A stretch of 64,000 nucleotides of DNA from Enterobacter chengduensis. GTDB lineage: Bacteria > Pseudomonadota > Gammaproteobacteria > Enterobacterales > Enterobacteriaceae. A program made the position numbers and the translations under genes. Positions within the stretch are counted from its first letter, which is position 1. The number at the start of each line of letters is the position of its first letter. Under the pieces are notes generated by a model, which saw only the letters and a program-made list of their open reading frames with translations, made no database searches and was not told the origin of the DNA. This document shows, piece after piece, positions 27,761-47,437 of the stretch. The DNA is taken from positions 3,782,001 through 3,846,000 of the forward strand of contig NZ_CP043318.1 of the NCBI RefSeq assembly GCF_001984825.2, read 5' to 3'.

Positions 27761-28463
27761 GCTTTACATCCTCTTGTTTCGGCGTATCGCTGTCCGGCGC
27801 GGCGGATGAGCTCCCCGGCTGATATTTACGCGACGAGAGCTGCCTTTCGATATCGGTCAGGTTCTCCAGCTTGCGCGTCGTGGTGTCCAGCTGCGTGCGT
27901 AGGTGCTGCTGCTGTTGGCGCAGCGTATCAAGCTCGCTGTCGGTTGACTGCTGTAGCCTGCTGTAGCGGGAGCGCTCTTCAGACAGCTGAAGCTGTAATG
28001 TCTGCCCATCGCGCCAGAGCTGGTATACCGGGCGTACCTGCACGGGAAGCGTGACCACCAGCGCGTCCAGTCGGGTTACGTTGGCCCGGCGTTCGACGGG
28101 GGTGATTTTCGCATCAGCCAGCAAAATGCCGCGCTTGAAGGCGTCCTGCCAAGTGTCGTCATCCAGCATCGCCGCCTTCGAGCGGGCGTCGACCGGCGCC
28201 AGACGCTGGGCGCAATCTATGCCACGCAGCCAGAACAGCGGGTTGCTTTCGACGTCATGACCTGACAGGTTCCAGATGTCGTCGCAGCGGGTCGAAAGGA
28301 AATCGGCCACCTGGTTGTCGGGCCATTTATCTTCTTGTTTGTCGCTAATGGCGCTTTGTGGCGCATGGGAAACGCATCCTGCCAGAAATAAACAGGGCAG
28401 GCTCAGGCGAAGCGCGTTGCGGGAAAACACCGCGCGTACGGCGCGGAAAAAGACGTGTGACAT
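27747..28463 (-). CDS. qseG: Outer-membrane lipoprotein QseG (GlrK partner)
   Basis: About 238-residue lipoprotein with a signal peptide ending in lipobox LAGC and a central coiled coil (about 130-195, LQLQLSEERSRYSRLQQS). In E. coli, QseG stimulates GlrK (QseE) from the periplasm. The start at 28463 is closest to E. coli; an ATG seven codons upstream next to the glrK stop is possible, and neither has an ideal ribosome-binding site. Divergent at its N- and C-termini, as usual for this protein. Confidence 0.88.
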   Translation of the reverse strand: MSHVFFRAVRAVFSRNALRLSLPCLFLAGCVSHAPQSAISDKQEDKWPDNQVADFLSTRCDDIWNLSGHDVESNPLFWLRGIDCAQRLAPVDARSKAAMLDDDTWQDAFKRGILLADAKITPVERRANVTRLDALVVTLPVQVRPVYQLWRDGQTLQLQLSEERSRYSRLQQSTDSELDTLRQQQQHLRTQLDTTTRKLENLTDIERQLSSRKYQPGSSSAAPDSDTPKQEDVKHDEP

Positions 28464-28485
28464 ACTCACCAGACATAGATTCATT

Positions 28486-29913
28486 TTATTGATTTTTCCG
28501 GCTCAGGGGCAGTTCGATACGGAAGCAAACATCCGAACGTTCGTCCGTAGCAATGTTTAGCTCACCCTGCATGCGTCGTATGCAGTCCCGGGCGATGCTT
28601 AAGCCCAGACCACTGCCTTTCACCGCACCTTTCCGCTGATGACTTCCCTGGAAAAAGGGCTCGAAGATCATGGTTTTTTCGTCATCAGGGATCGGGGTGC
28701 CGGTGTTAGCGACGTCGATAAACACCCGGGAACCCTTCGTATAGCTTCGGATATAAATGTTACCGGATTCAGTACCATAGTGCACCGCATTGGAATAAAG
28801 ATTATCCAGAACGCTCATTAACAGCATGGGTTCAGCGAGACAGCTAGCCGCATTGAGCTCTACACCGGTATGCATCATTTTAGCTCTTGCCGGCAAGCTG
28901 TGGGCGGAGATCACCATATCCACCAGCGGTTCAATGTCGACATTTTCCAGTACGACCGCGCCGTCGGCCAGCTTGCGGTTGTAGTCCAGCAGCTGCTCAA
29001 TCAGCTTCTGGAGATTGCGGCTGCTGTTATCCAGGATCTCGACAATCTCTTTCTGTTCTGGCGTCAGGGGTCCTGCCACTTCATCCGCCAGAAGCTCCGT
29101 CCCTTCACGCATGCTGGCGAGCGGCGTTTTAAGCTCATGAGAGATATGGCGCAGGAACTGATGGCGTTGAGATTCGAGCCACGCCAGGCGCTCGGACAGC
29201 CAGATAATGCGCTGACCGACGGATCGCAGCTCGCGGGGGCCTTTAAAGGCGACCGTGTCCCCCAGCGATTTGCCCTCCCCCAGGCGGTTGATCATCCGCT
29301 GAATGCCCTTCACCGGGCCGATGATCATGCGGGTAAAGAGCAGGACCAGGCCAAGGCTTACCAGGAACAGCACCAGCGCCTGCCAGCCGAAGAACTGCCC
29401 GCGTTCGGCTATTTCCTGCTGGAGCTGCTGGCCGCGCGAGAAAATCACCGTGCGCGTTGACTGCACCATCTCGGTATTGGCGCTGGCAAACGCTTCAAGA
29501 CGCGCGGCGGCGGCGGCATCCGGCCCGCTGTTGCTGCACTGGAGCTGGGCGAGATCGTTCAGATCCTGACGTAACGCCTGATACAGCTTGTCGTCAGGTA
29601 AAACTCCCGCGTGGGCGTCCAGCATTTCGCTGTAGCGTTTACGCTGGCTTTGATACACCTTTTCCAGCGTCCGATCGTCAAGCACGCAATACTGACGATA
29701 GCTACGCTCCATCTCCAGCGCGGCGTTGGTCATCGCTTCACTGCGCCTCGCGTCGATGAGCGTCGTGCGGTTGGTCAGCGCCGCCTGCGCGCTCAGCGCG
29801 TTCAGGCTCTGCCACGCCTGCCAGGCAAGGATCAGCAGCGGCAGCAGGATCAGCAGGAAAGCCATCATGACGAGCTGTCGCAGGGAGCGGGGGAAAACGG
29901 GCCAGCGTTTCAA
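28486..29913 (-). CDS. glrK: Sensor histidine kinase GlrK (QseE)
   Basis: 475-residue envelope-stress sensor kinase that phosphorylates GlrR. Membrane segments lie at about 12-33 and 177-198 around a periplasmic domain; HAMP follows, then HisKA with phospho-His259 in HISHELKTP, and HATPase_c with GLGLSIARD. First gene of glrK-qseG-glrR, just downstream of glmY, which the system controls. Confidence 0.96.
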   Translation of the reverse strand: MKRWPVFPRSLRQLVMMAFLLILLPLLILAWQAWQSLNALSAQAALTNRTTLIDARRSEAMTNAALEMERSYRQYCVLDDRTLEKVYQSQRKRYSEMLDAHAGVLPDDKLYQALRQDLNDLAQLQCSNSGPDAAAAARLEAFASANTEMVQSTRTVIFSRGQQLQQEIAERGQFFGWQALVLFLVSLGLVLLFTRMIIGPVKGIQRMINRLGEGKSLGDTVAFKGPRELRSVGQRIIWLSERLAWLESQRHQFLRHISHELKTPLASMREGTELLADEVAGPLTPEQKEIVEILDNSSRNLQKLIEQLLDYNRKLADGAVVLENVDIEPLVDMVISAHSLPARAKMMHTGVELNAASCLAEPMLLMSVLDNLYSNAVHYGTESGNIYIRSYTKGSRVFIDVANTGTPIPDDEKTMIFEPFFQGSHQRKGAVKGSGLGLSIARDCIRRMQGELNIATDERSDVCFRIELPLSRKNQ

Positions 29914-29972
29914 CGCATTACTCTCTTAACGGGGGTTTACGCAGAGCGTAACTGAGTCTGCCCTTCAGATAC

Positions 29973-30156
29973 AACAAAGCCGGGTAAAAACCCGGCTTTG
30001 TCATGGAATGAGGCGGTGCCTAACTCGACGTTTCGCCCTGGCCTGATAAAGCATCGCTATGATCAGTAGTTGGACGGCAGGCACCTTTTTGTGCGTCATT
30101 CGAAGTTTATGTAGCGCGTCCCGAAGGGGCTGACATAAGAAGGTGAATGAGCCACT
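29973..30156 (-). ncRNA. glmY: Small regulatory RNA GlmY
   Basis: The minus-strand sequence from 30156 begins AGTGGCTCATTCACC and contains CTTATGTCAGCCCCTTC and CATAGCGATGCTTTAT, blocks shared with E. coli GlmY. The length to the terminator (184 bases) equals the primary E. coli transcript. GlmY mimics GlmZ and sequesters RapZ, sparing GlmZ and so raising GlmS for glucosamine-6-phosphate synthesis. The 3' end is an 11-bp hairpin at 29974-30001. Position between glrK and purL is conserved. Confidence 0.93.
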
Positions 30157-30167
30157 GGTTAATATTA

Positions 30168-30183
30168 TGCAACACCCGTGCCA
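30168..30183 (-). promoter_or_regulatory. glmY sigma-54 promoter
   Basis: On the minus strand TGGCAC-N5-TTGCA matches the sigma-54 consensus exactly. TTGCATAAT also supplies a sigma-70 -10 hexamer, consistent with the overlapping sigma-54/sigma-70 glmY promoters described in E. coli. Confidence 0.9.
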
Positions 30184-30272
30184 GAATGCAAAACAAAATA
30201 TTAACATATTGATATATATGATTTTTAGTCGTTTAGCCTGTTAATTATCGATTGAATGATTTCCAGGCTAAG

Positions 30273-30290
30273 TGTCGCTATTCAGCAACA
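30273..30290. promoter_or_regulatory. GlrR activator site 1 (imperfect)
   Basis: TGTC-N10-AACA, one mismatch from the GlrR motif TGTC-N10-GACA, about 100 bp upstream of the sigma-54 promoter. Confidence 0.65.
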
Positions 30291-30320
30291 CCTTAAAGGG
30301 AACCTTTGCCACCCTATATA

Positions 30321-30333
30321 AATCAATAGGTTA
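30321..30333. promoter_or_regulatory. Candidate IHF site in the glmY upstream region
   Basis: AATCAATAGGTTA is an exact match to WATCAA-N4-TTR. It lies between GlrR sites 1 and 2, where DNA bending would help activator contact with sigma-54 polymerase; IHF is known to be needed at E. coli glmY. Confidence 0.6.
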
Positions 30334-30335
30334 AA

Positions 30336-30353
30336 TGTCTCCTTTTGGAGACG
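30336..30353. promoter_or_regulatory. GlrR activator site 2
   Basis: TGTC-N10-GACG with an inner dyad (TCTCC / GGAGA), one base from the GlrR consensus. Confidence 0.72.
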
Positions 30354-30368
30354 CCTGGCTCACAGGAT

Positions 30369-30386
30369 TGTCGCGATTTTGCGACA
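30369..30386. promoter_or_regulatory. GlrR activator site 3 (perfect)
   Basis: TGTC-N10-GACA exactly, with extended symmetry TTGTCGC / GCGACAA. It ends five bases before the purL terminator. Confidence 0.8.
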
Positions 30387-30391
30387 AGGAC

Positions 30392-30426
30392 AAAAAAAGC
30401 CCGGTGGCGCTGACGCTCACCGGGCC
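30392..30426 (-). terminator. purL terminator
   Basis: On the minus strand GCCCGGTG pairs with CACCGGGC, with an inner AGCGTCAGCG hairpin, and is followed by seven T residues. It lies 20 bases past the purL stop. Confidence 0.9.
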
Positions 30427-30446
30427 TAAAGGTAGGTCGTTGAAAC

Positions 30447-34334
<3,888 letters not shown>

Positions 34335-34397
34335 AAGTCTCTCGTCTTCGAAGCGCCGGGGCGCTTTCAGTGTGCGCAAGGGGGGAAAACGGGCGTC

Positions 34398-34403
34398 ATT
34401 ATA
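34398..34403 (-). promoter_or_regulatory. purL -10 element
   Basis: Perfect TATAAT on the minus strand, giving a leader of about 60 bases. The matching -35 position is poor and lies at the edge of the PurR box. Confidence 0.65.
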
Positions 34404-34420
34404 GAGAATCCTGAGCGCTG

Positions 34421-34436
34421 ACGAAACCGTTTGCGT
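34421..34436. promoter_or_regulatory. PurR box of purL
   Basis: ACGCAAACGGTTTCGT on the minus strand, a near-perfect PurR palindrome covering the -35 region, so hypoxanthine- or guanine-bound PurR should block polymerase. Confidence 0.88.
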
Positions 34437-34601
34437 CGAAATAAAATTGCCGCAGAGATTTAACAATAGATGTGACCTGCTTCTCTAATAGGTTGCCAAG
34501 TGGCGCAAGTTTACGCAAAATGCCGCTCATTCAATGGCAAACCTGATTATTAACATGGCTACAGCAGACTAAGGCAACCGGCGTCGCAGAGAATTAACTA
34601 A

Positions 34602-36591
<1,990 letters not shown>

Positions 36592-36603
36592 TTATGCATA
36601 AGA

Positions 36604-37239
36604 CTATTCGAGTTGCTGGAGTTCACCTGATGGCGTAACGCGCCAGCGATGCTGGCAAAAATAGAGCAGCGGGTTGTCCTGCTTGCTGTCGCTGTAGCCG
36701 CTGTACAGGCGCAGCGGCGTACCGATGCGTTTCTCCAGCTGGACCACTTTTTCATGCCCCAGGCAGCGCAGGGTCAGTACCCAGCCGCCGTAGCCGCGAG
36801 CAATTTGCGTGGCGATAAGATTTACGCGCGGAAGCCAGGGCGTATCAAAATAGACCTGCTCCACCAGCGTCTGCGGGGAGCCGGTAATCAGCCAGATGTC
36901 GGCATCGTTCGCGTCGAGGTAGCCGGTCAGGCGCGCCTGCACCACCGGAAAGGCGGCGACGTGCCCGCGAAACCAGTGCGCAAAATCCTTTTCCAGCTGT
37001 TTGAGCCGCGCGTCGCTGTGTCCAAACGTACATCCCCACAGCAGCAGGCTCATCGGCCATCGCGCCGCGCGGCCTTTCGCCAGCAGCGCGATGCCGATAA
37101 CCGGTAAGAGCGGCAGCACGAGCAGCGCATTCAGGGGCTGACGCCGCAGCAGGTAGCGCATAAACGTGCCAAACATATCCTGCTGATGCAGCGTGCCATC
37201 CAGGTCGAAAAAGACAATGCGACGCGCGTGGTTTGTCAA
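36604..37239 (-). CDS. pgpC: Phosphatidylglycerophosphatase C
   Basis: 211-residue HAD-family membrane phosphatase that converts phosphatidylglycerophosphate to phosphatidylglycerol. The nucleophile motif FFDLDGTLHQQD is at about 10-21, a membrane segment lies at about 36-55, and LITGSP supplies motif II. The start is TTG 37239, three bases after the murP TAA, with GGAG/AAGG signals inside the murP end, implying coupling with murP. Length equals E. coli YfhB (PgpC). Confidence 0.93.
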   Translation of the reverse strand: MTNHARRIVFFDLDGTLHQQDMFGTFMRYLLRRQPLNALLVLPLLPVIGIALLAKGRAARWPMSLLLWGCTFGHSDARLKQLEKDFAHWFRGHVAAFPVVQARLTGYLDANDADIWLITGSPQTLVEQVYFDTPWLPRVNLIATQIARGYGGWVLTLRCLGHEKVVQLEKRIGTPLRLYSGYSDSKQDNPLLYFCQHRWRVTPSGELQQLE

Positions 37240-37242
37240 ACC

Positions 37243-38604
37243 TTACTCCTCTGGGTCGTTGAATCCTAATAGCCAGGTAAACAGGAACCCGGCGATCACC
37301 GCTACTAAATAGCCTAACAGATAGAGCATCACTTTTCCGGTCACGATGGTTAATGCCAGCGGTAAACCGGAAAGTCCAAAGGTGATCACGGTGGCGACCT
37401 TCCAGTAGCTGATCAGCGCGCCGCCTACCGCGCCGCCCAGGCAGGCCGCGAGAAACGGTTTACCCAGCGGCAGCGTGACGCCAAAAATCAGCGGCTCGCC
37501 AATCCCGAGCAGGCCGACCGGGAGCGCGCCTTTAATCACTTTTTTCAGACGCGCGTTGCGGGTTTTCATCAGTATGGCAATCGCCGCGCCGACCTGCCCC
37601 ACGCCCGCCATCGACAGAATAGGCAAAAGCGCGTTATAGCCATGCGCCTGCACCAGCTCAACGTGGATTGGCACCAGCCCCTGATGGAGGCCGGTCAGCA
37701 CCAGCGGCAGGAAGGTACCCGACAGCACCGCGCCCACTAATAACCCACCACGGTCGATCGCCAGAGAGGCGCCGTGGGCGATGGCTTCCGAGATCCACCC
37801 GCCTAACGGCTGAAGGGCGACAATGGCTACGCTGCCGGTGATTAAGGTGGTTAACAGCGGGTTAAGGATCAGCTCGATCGAGCCAGGCAGAACCGCGCGC
37901 AGCCTTTTCTCGATCCAGCACATCAGGATAACCACCAGCAGCACGGCGATCACCCCGCCGCGGCCGGGCTGAAGCGCCTCGCCAAACAGCGTGATCTGCG
38001 CCAGCTGCGGGCTGGACAAGATGCCCGCCATCACGCCGCCCATCGCCAGCGATCCGCCAAACACCTTCGCGGTATTCACCCCCACCAGAATGTTCATGAT
38101 GGCGAACACCGCGCTGCCGAAGATCCCGAGAATCCCCAGCAGGTTCGGATACTGCGTGGCGAAATCCCCGACAATATCCGGCCGCTTAAGGATATTGATG
38201 ATCCCGGTGATCAGGCCTGAGGCGATAAACGCCGGGATTAGCGGAATGAAGACGTTTGCCAGCTGTCGCAGCGCGTCGCTCATAGGGGCTTTGTATTTGG
38301 CCTTTGCCTGCGCTTTGGTGCGCTCAGCATCGTCGATCGACACGCTTGCCCCGCCGCCCATCAGCGCGCGCATGGCGTCAACAACCTGCGCCGCTTTACC
38401 GGGCCCGACGATCAGCTGATGCTGCTGGCCCTGTTTCACATAGCCGCTGACGCCGGACAGTTGCTTCAGGCGCGGCACGTCAAGCTGGTCGTCGTTATGC
38501 ACCTCGACGCGCACGCGCGTCATGCAGTTTTCGAGACGCTGAATATTTTTTTCCCCGCCAATCCCCTGCAGGATATCGCTGGCGAGCGCTGCTGTTTTGT
38601 CCAT
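37243..38604 (-). CDS. murP: PTS EIIBC, N-acetylmuramic acid type (MurP-like)
   Basis: 453-residue PTS permease with an N-terminal IIB domain (phospho-Cys27 in RLENCMTRVRV) and a C-terminal IIC domain of about ten membrane segments (about 110-450; GLHQGLVPIH and GIGEPLIFGVTLP). No IIA domain is present, so EIIA-Glc would donate phosphate, as for MurP. It lies 11 bases after murQ, supporting MurNAc as substrate, but it is shorter than E. coli MurP (474) and only moderately similar, so a related muropeptide sugar is possible. Confidence 0.84.
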   Translation of the reverse strand: MDKTAALASDILQGIGGEKNIQRLENCMTRVRVEVHNDDQLDVPRLKQLSGVSGYVKQGQQHQLIVGPGKAAQVVDAMRALMGGGASVSIDDAERTKAQAKAKYKAPMSDALRQLANVFIPLIPAFIASGLITGIINILKRPDIVGDFATQYPNLLGILGIFGSAVFAIMNILVGVNTAKVFGGSLAMGGVMAGILSSPQLAQITLFGEALQPGRGGVIAVLLVVILMCWIEKRLRAVLPGSIELILNPLLTTLITGSVAIVALQPLGGWISEAIAHGASLAIDRGGLLVGAVLSGTFLPLVLTGLHQGLVPIHVELVQAHGYNALLPILSMAGVGQVGAAIAILMKTRNARLKKVIKGALPVGLLGIGEPLIFGVTLPLGKPFLAACLGGAVGGALISYWKVATVITFGLSGLPLALTIVTGKVMLYLLGYLVAVIAGFLFTWLLGFNDPEE

Positions 38605-38615
38605 AGACGCCTCTG

Positions 38616-39509
38616 TTAGTTTTCTAATGCCGCCCGTAAGAAGCCGTTATGCGCAGCGAGTCTGGCTCGCGCGCTCGCCGCATCCAGCCCGCTTAAGATC
38701 ATCAGAATGGCCGGTTTAACATCGTGATCGGTCTGCTTGAGTACCGCTTCCGCCTCCTCGCGGCCTGCGCCCGTCGCCTCCATCACCATGCGGCAGGCTC
38801 TGTCCACCAGCTTGACGTTAGTGGCCTGCATATCCACCATCAGGTTCTGATACACCTTGCCGAACTTCACCATCGCGCCGGTGGAGATCATATTGAGCAC
38901 CAGCTTTTGCGCGGTCCCGGACTTCAGGCGCGTGGAGCCGGTGAGCGCTTCCGGCCCGACCACCGGAGAGATGGCGATAGCGGCCACCTGCGCAATCGGG
39001 GAGCCGGGATTACAGGAGATGGCCACCGTGGTGCAGCCTGTCCGGTTGGCGTATTCCAGCCCGCCAATGACGTACGGCGTGCGCCCGGATGCCGCCAGCC
39101 CGACCACCAGATCCTGCGCGGTAAGGTTCAGGGCTTTCAGGTCATCTTCACCCAGCTGTTTGTTATCTTCCGCCCCTTCCACGGCCTTCAGCAGCGCGCC
39201 GGGCCCGCCGGCAATCAGCCCGACCACCAGACCATGCGGCACCCCGAAGGTTGGCGGACATTCTGACGCATCCAGCACCCCAAGACGCCCGCTGGTGCCT
39301 GCCCCCATGTAGATAATGCGCCCCCCGGCCTTGAGGGCCTCCGCCGCCGCATCGACCGCCTTCGCGACCTCAGGTAATGTCTCTTTCACTGCCTGCGCGA
39401 CCAGCGTATCCTGTTGATTAAAGCGGTTAACCAGCTCCAGGGTGGAGAGCGCGTCCAGATCCATGGTTTGCGGGTTACGCGTTTCAGAAACAAGTGAGCC
39501 AAGATTCAT
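38616..39509 (-). CDS. murQ: N-acetylmuramic acid 6-phosphate etherase
   Basis: 297-residue SIS-domain lyase that removes D-lactate from MurNAc 6-phosphate to give GlcNAc 6-phosphate in cell-wall recycling. The SIS fold shows [19 protein letters not shown]; catalytic Glu83 and Glu114 are both present. First gene of murQ-murP-(pgpC), divergent from yfhH. In E. coli K-12 murQP lies elsewhere with murR; here the pair sits beside yfhH. Confidence 0.95.
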   Translation of the reverse strand: MNLGSLVSETRNPQTMDLDALSTLELVNRFNQQDTLVAQAVKETLPEVAKAVDAAAEALKAGGRIIYMGAGTSGRLGVLDASECPPTFGVPHGLVVGLIAGGPGALLKAVEGAEDNKQLGEDDLKALNLTAQDLVVGLAASGRTPYVIGGLEYANRTGCTTVAISCNPGSPIAQVAAIAISPVVGPEALTGSTRLKSGTAQKLVLNMISTGAMVKFGKVYQNLMVDMQATNVKLVDRACRMVMEATGAGREEAEAVLKQTDHDVKPAILMILSGLDAASARARLAAHNGFLRAALEN

Positions 39510-39522
39510 TTTTGTACCTCAA

Positions 39523-39535
39523 GAATTTTTAATTC
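39523..39535. promoter_or_regulatory. Candidate YfhH operator 1
   Basis: GAATTTTTAATTC is a 13-bp palindrome of form GAAT-N5-ATTC in the murQ-yfhH divergent gap. Its partner lies 33 bp away centre to centre, about three helical turns. Confidence 0.55.
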
Positions 39536-39555
39536 ATAATAATCACACTATAATG

Positions 39556-39568
39556 GAATATAAAATTC
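39556..39568. promoter_or_regulatory. Candidate YfhH operator 2
   Basis: GAATATAAAATTC, again GAAT-N5-ATTC, just after a plus-strand TATAAT at 39549-39554 that could be the yfhH -10. Occupancy here could control both divergent transcripts. Confidence 0.55.
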
Positions 39569-39626
39569 ATTCAGGCGAGCAAAATTCGTATTTGCGCAGA
39601 TAATCACATTTTCGCCAGGAGACCGT

Positions 39627-41158
<1,532 letters not shown>

Positions 41159-41159
<1 letters not shown>

Positions 41160-41890
41160 TACTGACGCGCTTCCAGCATCAGGCGCTTCATCTCTGAAAC
41201 CGCCTCTTTCAGGCCGCTCATCACCGCACGGCCAATAATGGCGTGGCCGATATTCAGCTCGTGCATTTCCGGAATGGCGGCAATGGCCTTCACGTTATGG
41301 TAGGTCAGGCCGTGACCGGCATTGACCTTCAGGCCCAGGCTCGCCGCGTAGGTGGCCGCTTTGGCGATACGCGCCAGCTCTTTCGCCTGCTCTTCATCGT
41401 TTTTGGCATCGGCATAGCAGCCGGTGTGAATTTCGATATACGGTGCGCCTACGTCGGCTGCCGCTTTAATCTGGGTGAAATCGGCGTCAATAAACAGAGA
41501 AACCAGGATACCGGCATCCGCCAGACGCTTACAGGCATCGCGCATTTTGTCGAGCTGACCGGCCACATCCAGACCGCCTTCGGTCGTGACTTCCTGGCGT
41601 TTTTCCGGCACCAGGCAGCAGAAGTGCGGCTGGGTCTCGCAGGCAATCGCCAGCATCTCTTCGGTGACCGCCATCTCAAGATTCATGCGGGTATCGAGCG
41701 TCTGACGCAGAATGCGCACGTCGCGATCGGTGATGTGGCGACGATCTTCGCGCAGGTGAACGGTAATGCCGTCGGCGCCAGCCTGTTCAGCGATAAACGC
41801 AGCCTGAACCGGATCGGGATACGCCGTGCCGCGCGCATTACGCAGCGTGGCGATGTGATCGATGTTGACGCCTAACAGTAATTCAGCCAT
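41159..41890 (-). CDS. pdxJ: Pyridoxine 5'-phosphate synthase
   Basis: 243-residue TIM-barrel enzyme that joins deoxyxylulose 5-phosphate and 3-amino-1-hydroxyacetone phosphate to pyridoxine 5'-phosphate. Signature segments [17 protein letters not shown] and [16 protein letters not shown] are present. It is translationally coupled to acpS (one-base overlap) and follows recO by 33 bases. Confidence 0.97.
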
Positions 41891-41923
41891 GACAATCCTC
41901 GGTTTTCTTTTCGATTCTGTGGT

Positions 41924-42631
41924 CTAACGTTTCGGCACAAACTGCCTGAATAATTCGCGGCTCTTTAAGGGCTTGCCGCCAAGATACGGCTTGAGGGCAA
42001 TCCGGGTAAAGCGTTTTGCAGCGCGCAGGCTGTCCTGGTCGGGAAACTCACGCTCATACAGCGCCCTGAGCTGGCGCCCGGTAAAGGTGCTGTTGTCGAT
42101 CACGATGCTGGCGATAAAGCCTTTCTCTTCGCGGTAGCGGTAGGTCATGGAGTCTTCTACTTCGTCTCCGCTGCCCGCACAGTGCAGAAAGTCTACGCCG
42201 TATCCAAGGTGCCCCAGCAGCGCCAGCTCAAAACGCCGCAACGCGGGTTCGGGCGTGCCGGTTGCGCCAGCCAGCGCCTGGATACAGTGCAGATAATCGA
42301 AGAAAAGTTCAGAGAAGCGAGTCTCATGTTCAAGAACGCGTGAGATGAGTTCGTTGACGTACAGACCGCTATAGAGCGTGATGCCGGAGAGAGGAAGCGC
42401 CAGGGAGACGGCTTCGGCGCTGCGCAGGGTTTTGACTTCCCCTCGCCCACCGAAGCGAACCAGCAGCGGCGTGAAGGGCTGCAGCGCACCTTTCAGATTA
42501 GAACGTTTGGAACGTGCGCCTTTGGCAACAAGGCGCACGCGACCCGACTCTTCCGTGAAGACGTCCAGCATCAGGCTGGTTTCGCTCCAGGGACGACTGT
42601 GCAGGACGAAAGCGCGCTGCCATCCATCCAT
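41924..42631 (-). CDS. recO: DNA repair protein RecO
   Basis: 235-residue recombination mediator that with RecR loads RecA on SSB-coated DNA in the RecF pathway. An OB fold covers about 1-80 ([16 protein letters not shown]) with a helical domain after it. It is seven residues shorter at the C-terminus than E. coli RecO, ending QFVPKR. 17 bases follow era. Confidence 0.95.
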   Translation of the reverse strand: MDGWQRAFVLHSRPWSETSLMLDVFTEESGRVRLVAKGARSKRSNLKGALQPFTPLLVRFGGRGEVKTLRSAEAVSLALPLSGITLYSGLYVNELISRVLEHETRFSELFFDYLHCIQALAGATGTPEPALRRFELALLGHLGYGVDFLHCAGSGDEVEDSMTYRYREEKGFIASIVIDNSTFTGRQLRALYEREFPDQDSLRAAKRFTRIALKPYLGGKPLKSRELFRQFVPKR

Positions 42632-42648
42632 ATGCTCGCCGTCTTGCG

Positions 42649-44351
<1,703 letters not shown>

Positions 44352-44410
44352 CTATACACAACGACAGGGGATGTCGTTAGTTCAAAGAGATTTATCGAGG
44401 AAATAATTCA

Positions 44411-44436
44411 CGTAGCCGCTAATTAAAGCGGCTACG
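44411..44436 (-). other. Hairpin after lepB
   Basis: A 10-bp stem (CGTAGCCGCT / AGCGGCTACG) with an AATTAA loop, 17 bases past the lepB stop and upstream of rnc. It lacks a T tract, so a processing or stability element is more likely than a terminator. Confidence 0.45.
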
Positions 44437-44453
44437 CGTTCATTTGGTGAGAA

Positions 44454-45428
44454 TTAATGGATTCCGCCAATACGATTCAGGCGTACACCGGTCGGCCATT
44501 CGCCTTCCTGCTTCTCAAAACTCATCCAGATGGCGGTCGCTTTACCCACCAGATTCGCTTCCGGCACAAAGCCCCAGTAACGGCTGTCCGCAGAATTATC
44601 GCGGTTGTCACCCATCATGAAGTAATGGCCTGGCGGTACAATCCAGCTCGCCAGCTGCTGGCCCGGCTGGCGATAGTACATCCCCACCTGATCCTGCGCG
44701 ATTGGCACGGTGAGGATACGGTGCGTCACGTCGCCCAGCGTCTCTTTGCGTTCAACCAGACGGATGCCGTTCTCTTTGGTTTCGCCTTTCGGTACCTGGA
44801 AGAATCCGCTGGTCGCTTCGCCGCCGTTACGACGGGCAAAGGTCTGCACAAAATCACCTGGCTCAACGTTTGAGTAGGTGATTGGCAGCGCGTTTTCACA
44901 TGCGGTACCGGAGCTGCAGCCCGGCTGAACGGTAACTTCTTTCGCAACCGGATCGTAGGTTACTTTGTCACCCGGCAGACCTACCGCGCGCTTGATGTAG
45001 TCCAGGCGCGGATCTTCCGGATATTTGAACACCACGATGTCGCCACGTTTCGGATGACCGGTTTCGATCAGCGTTTTCTGGTAGATAGGATCTTTAATGC
45101 CGTAGGCAAACTTTTCCACCAGAATAAAATCACCGATCAGCAGCGTTGGCATCATTGAACCGGATGGGATCTGGAACGGCTCGTAAATAAACGAACGCAC
45201 CACCAGCACAATCGCCAGCACCGGGAATACCGACGCGCCCGTTTCCAGCCAGCCCGGTTTCGGGCCGACTTTCTTCAGGGTTTTCGCATCCAGCTGGTCA
45301 CCGGTGGCTGCCTGTGCGGCAGCCTGACGTTCACGACGTTTTGGGGCGAAGATAAACTTATCCAGACACCACAGCAGACCTGTCACCAGGGTAGCAATGA
45401 CCAGGATCAGGGCAAACATGTTCGCCAT
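44454..45428 (-). CDS. lepB: Signal peptidase I
   Basis: 324-residue inner-membrane serine protease that cleaves Sec and Tat signal peptides. Two N-terminal membrane segments (about 4-22 and 62-78) precede the periplasmic catalytic domain with nucleophile Ser91 (PSGSMMPT) and general base Lys146 (YIKRAVGLPGD). The box GDNRDNSADSR is present. It follows lepA by 15 bases. Confidence 0.98.
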   Translation of the reverse strand: MANMFALILVIATLVTGLLWCLDKFIFAPKRRERQAAAQAATGDQLDAKTLKKVGPKPGWLETGASVFPVLAIVLVVRSFIYEPFQIPSGSMMPTLLIGDFILVEKFAYGIKDPIYQKTLIETGHPKRGDIVVFKYPEDPRLDYIKRAVGLPGDKVTYDPVAKEVTVQPGCSSGTACENALPITYSNVEPGDFVQTFARRNGGEATSGFFQVPKGETKENGIRLVERKETLGDVTHRILTVPIAQDQVGMYYRQPGQQLASWIVPPGHYFMMGDNRDNSADSRYWGFVPEANLVGKATAIWMSFEKQEGEWPTGVRLNRIGGIH

Positions 45429-45443
45429 GCCAACTCCTTAGGG

Positions 45444-47243
<1,800 letters not shown>

Positions 47244-47404
47244 ATAGTTAAATAATTATGCCTTACGAATTCCTGGAGGCCGCTGTTCTTAGCCTGACGT
47301 TTTTCAGTGCGAAAACGCAGCATTCTACACTACATCCTCGCTACCTGGAAATGCACTTAGAGACAGGTATAGCGTGAAGAAAGGACGTTTTCTGTTTTAG
47401 GGTG

Positions 47405-47437
47405 TAAAAAATGATAAAGCCCGATGGATCACCGGGC
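47405..47437 (-). terminator. Terminator of the rpoE-rseABC operon, overlapping the rseC stop
   Basis: On the minus strand GCCCG / CGGGC forms a short stem with the rseC TGA in the loop region, followed by TTTATC and six T residues. The stem is only five pairs, so efficiency is uncertain. Confidence 0.5.

Larger units (their letters stand above)
29914..30446. other. glrK-purL intergenic region (GlmY locus)
   Basis: This 533-bp gap contains the GlmY RNA gene, its terminator, its sigma-54 promoter, an IHF site, three GlrR-type sites and the purL terminator, all annotated separately. I see no protein-coding gene here. Confidence 0.85.
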
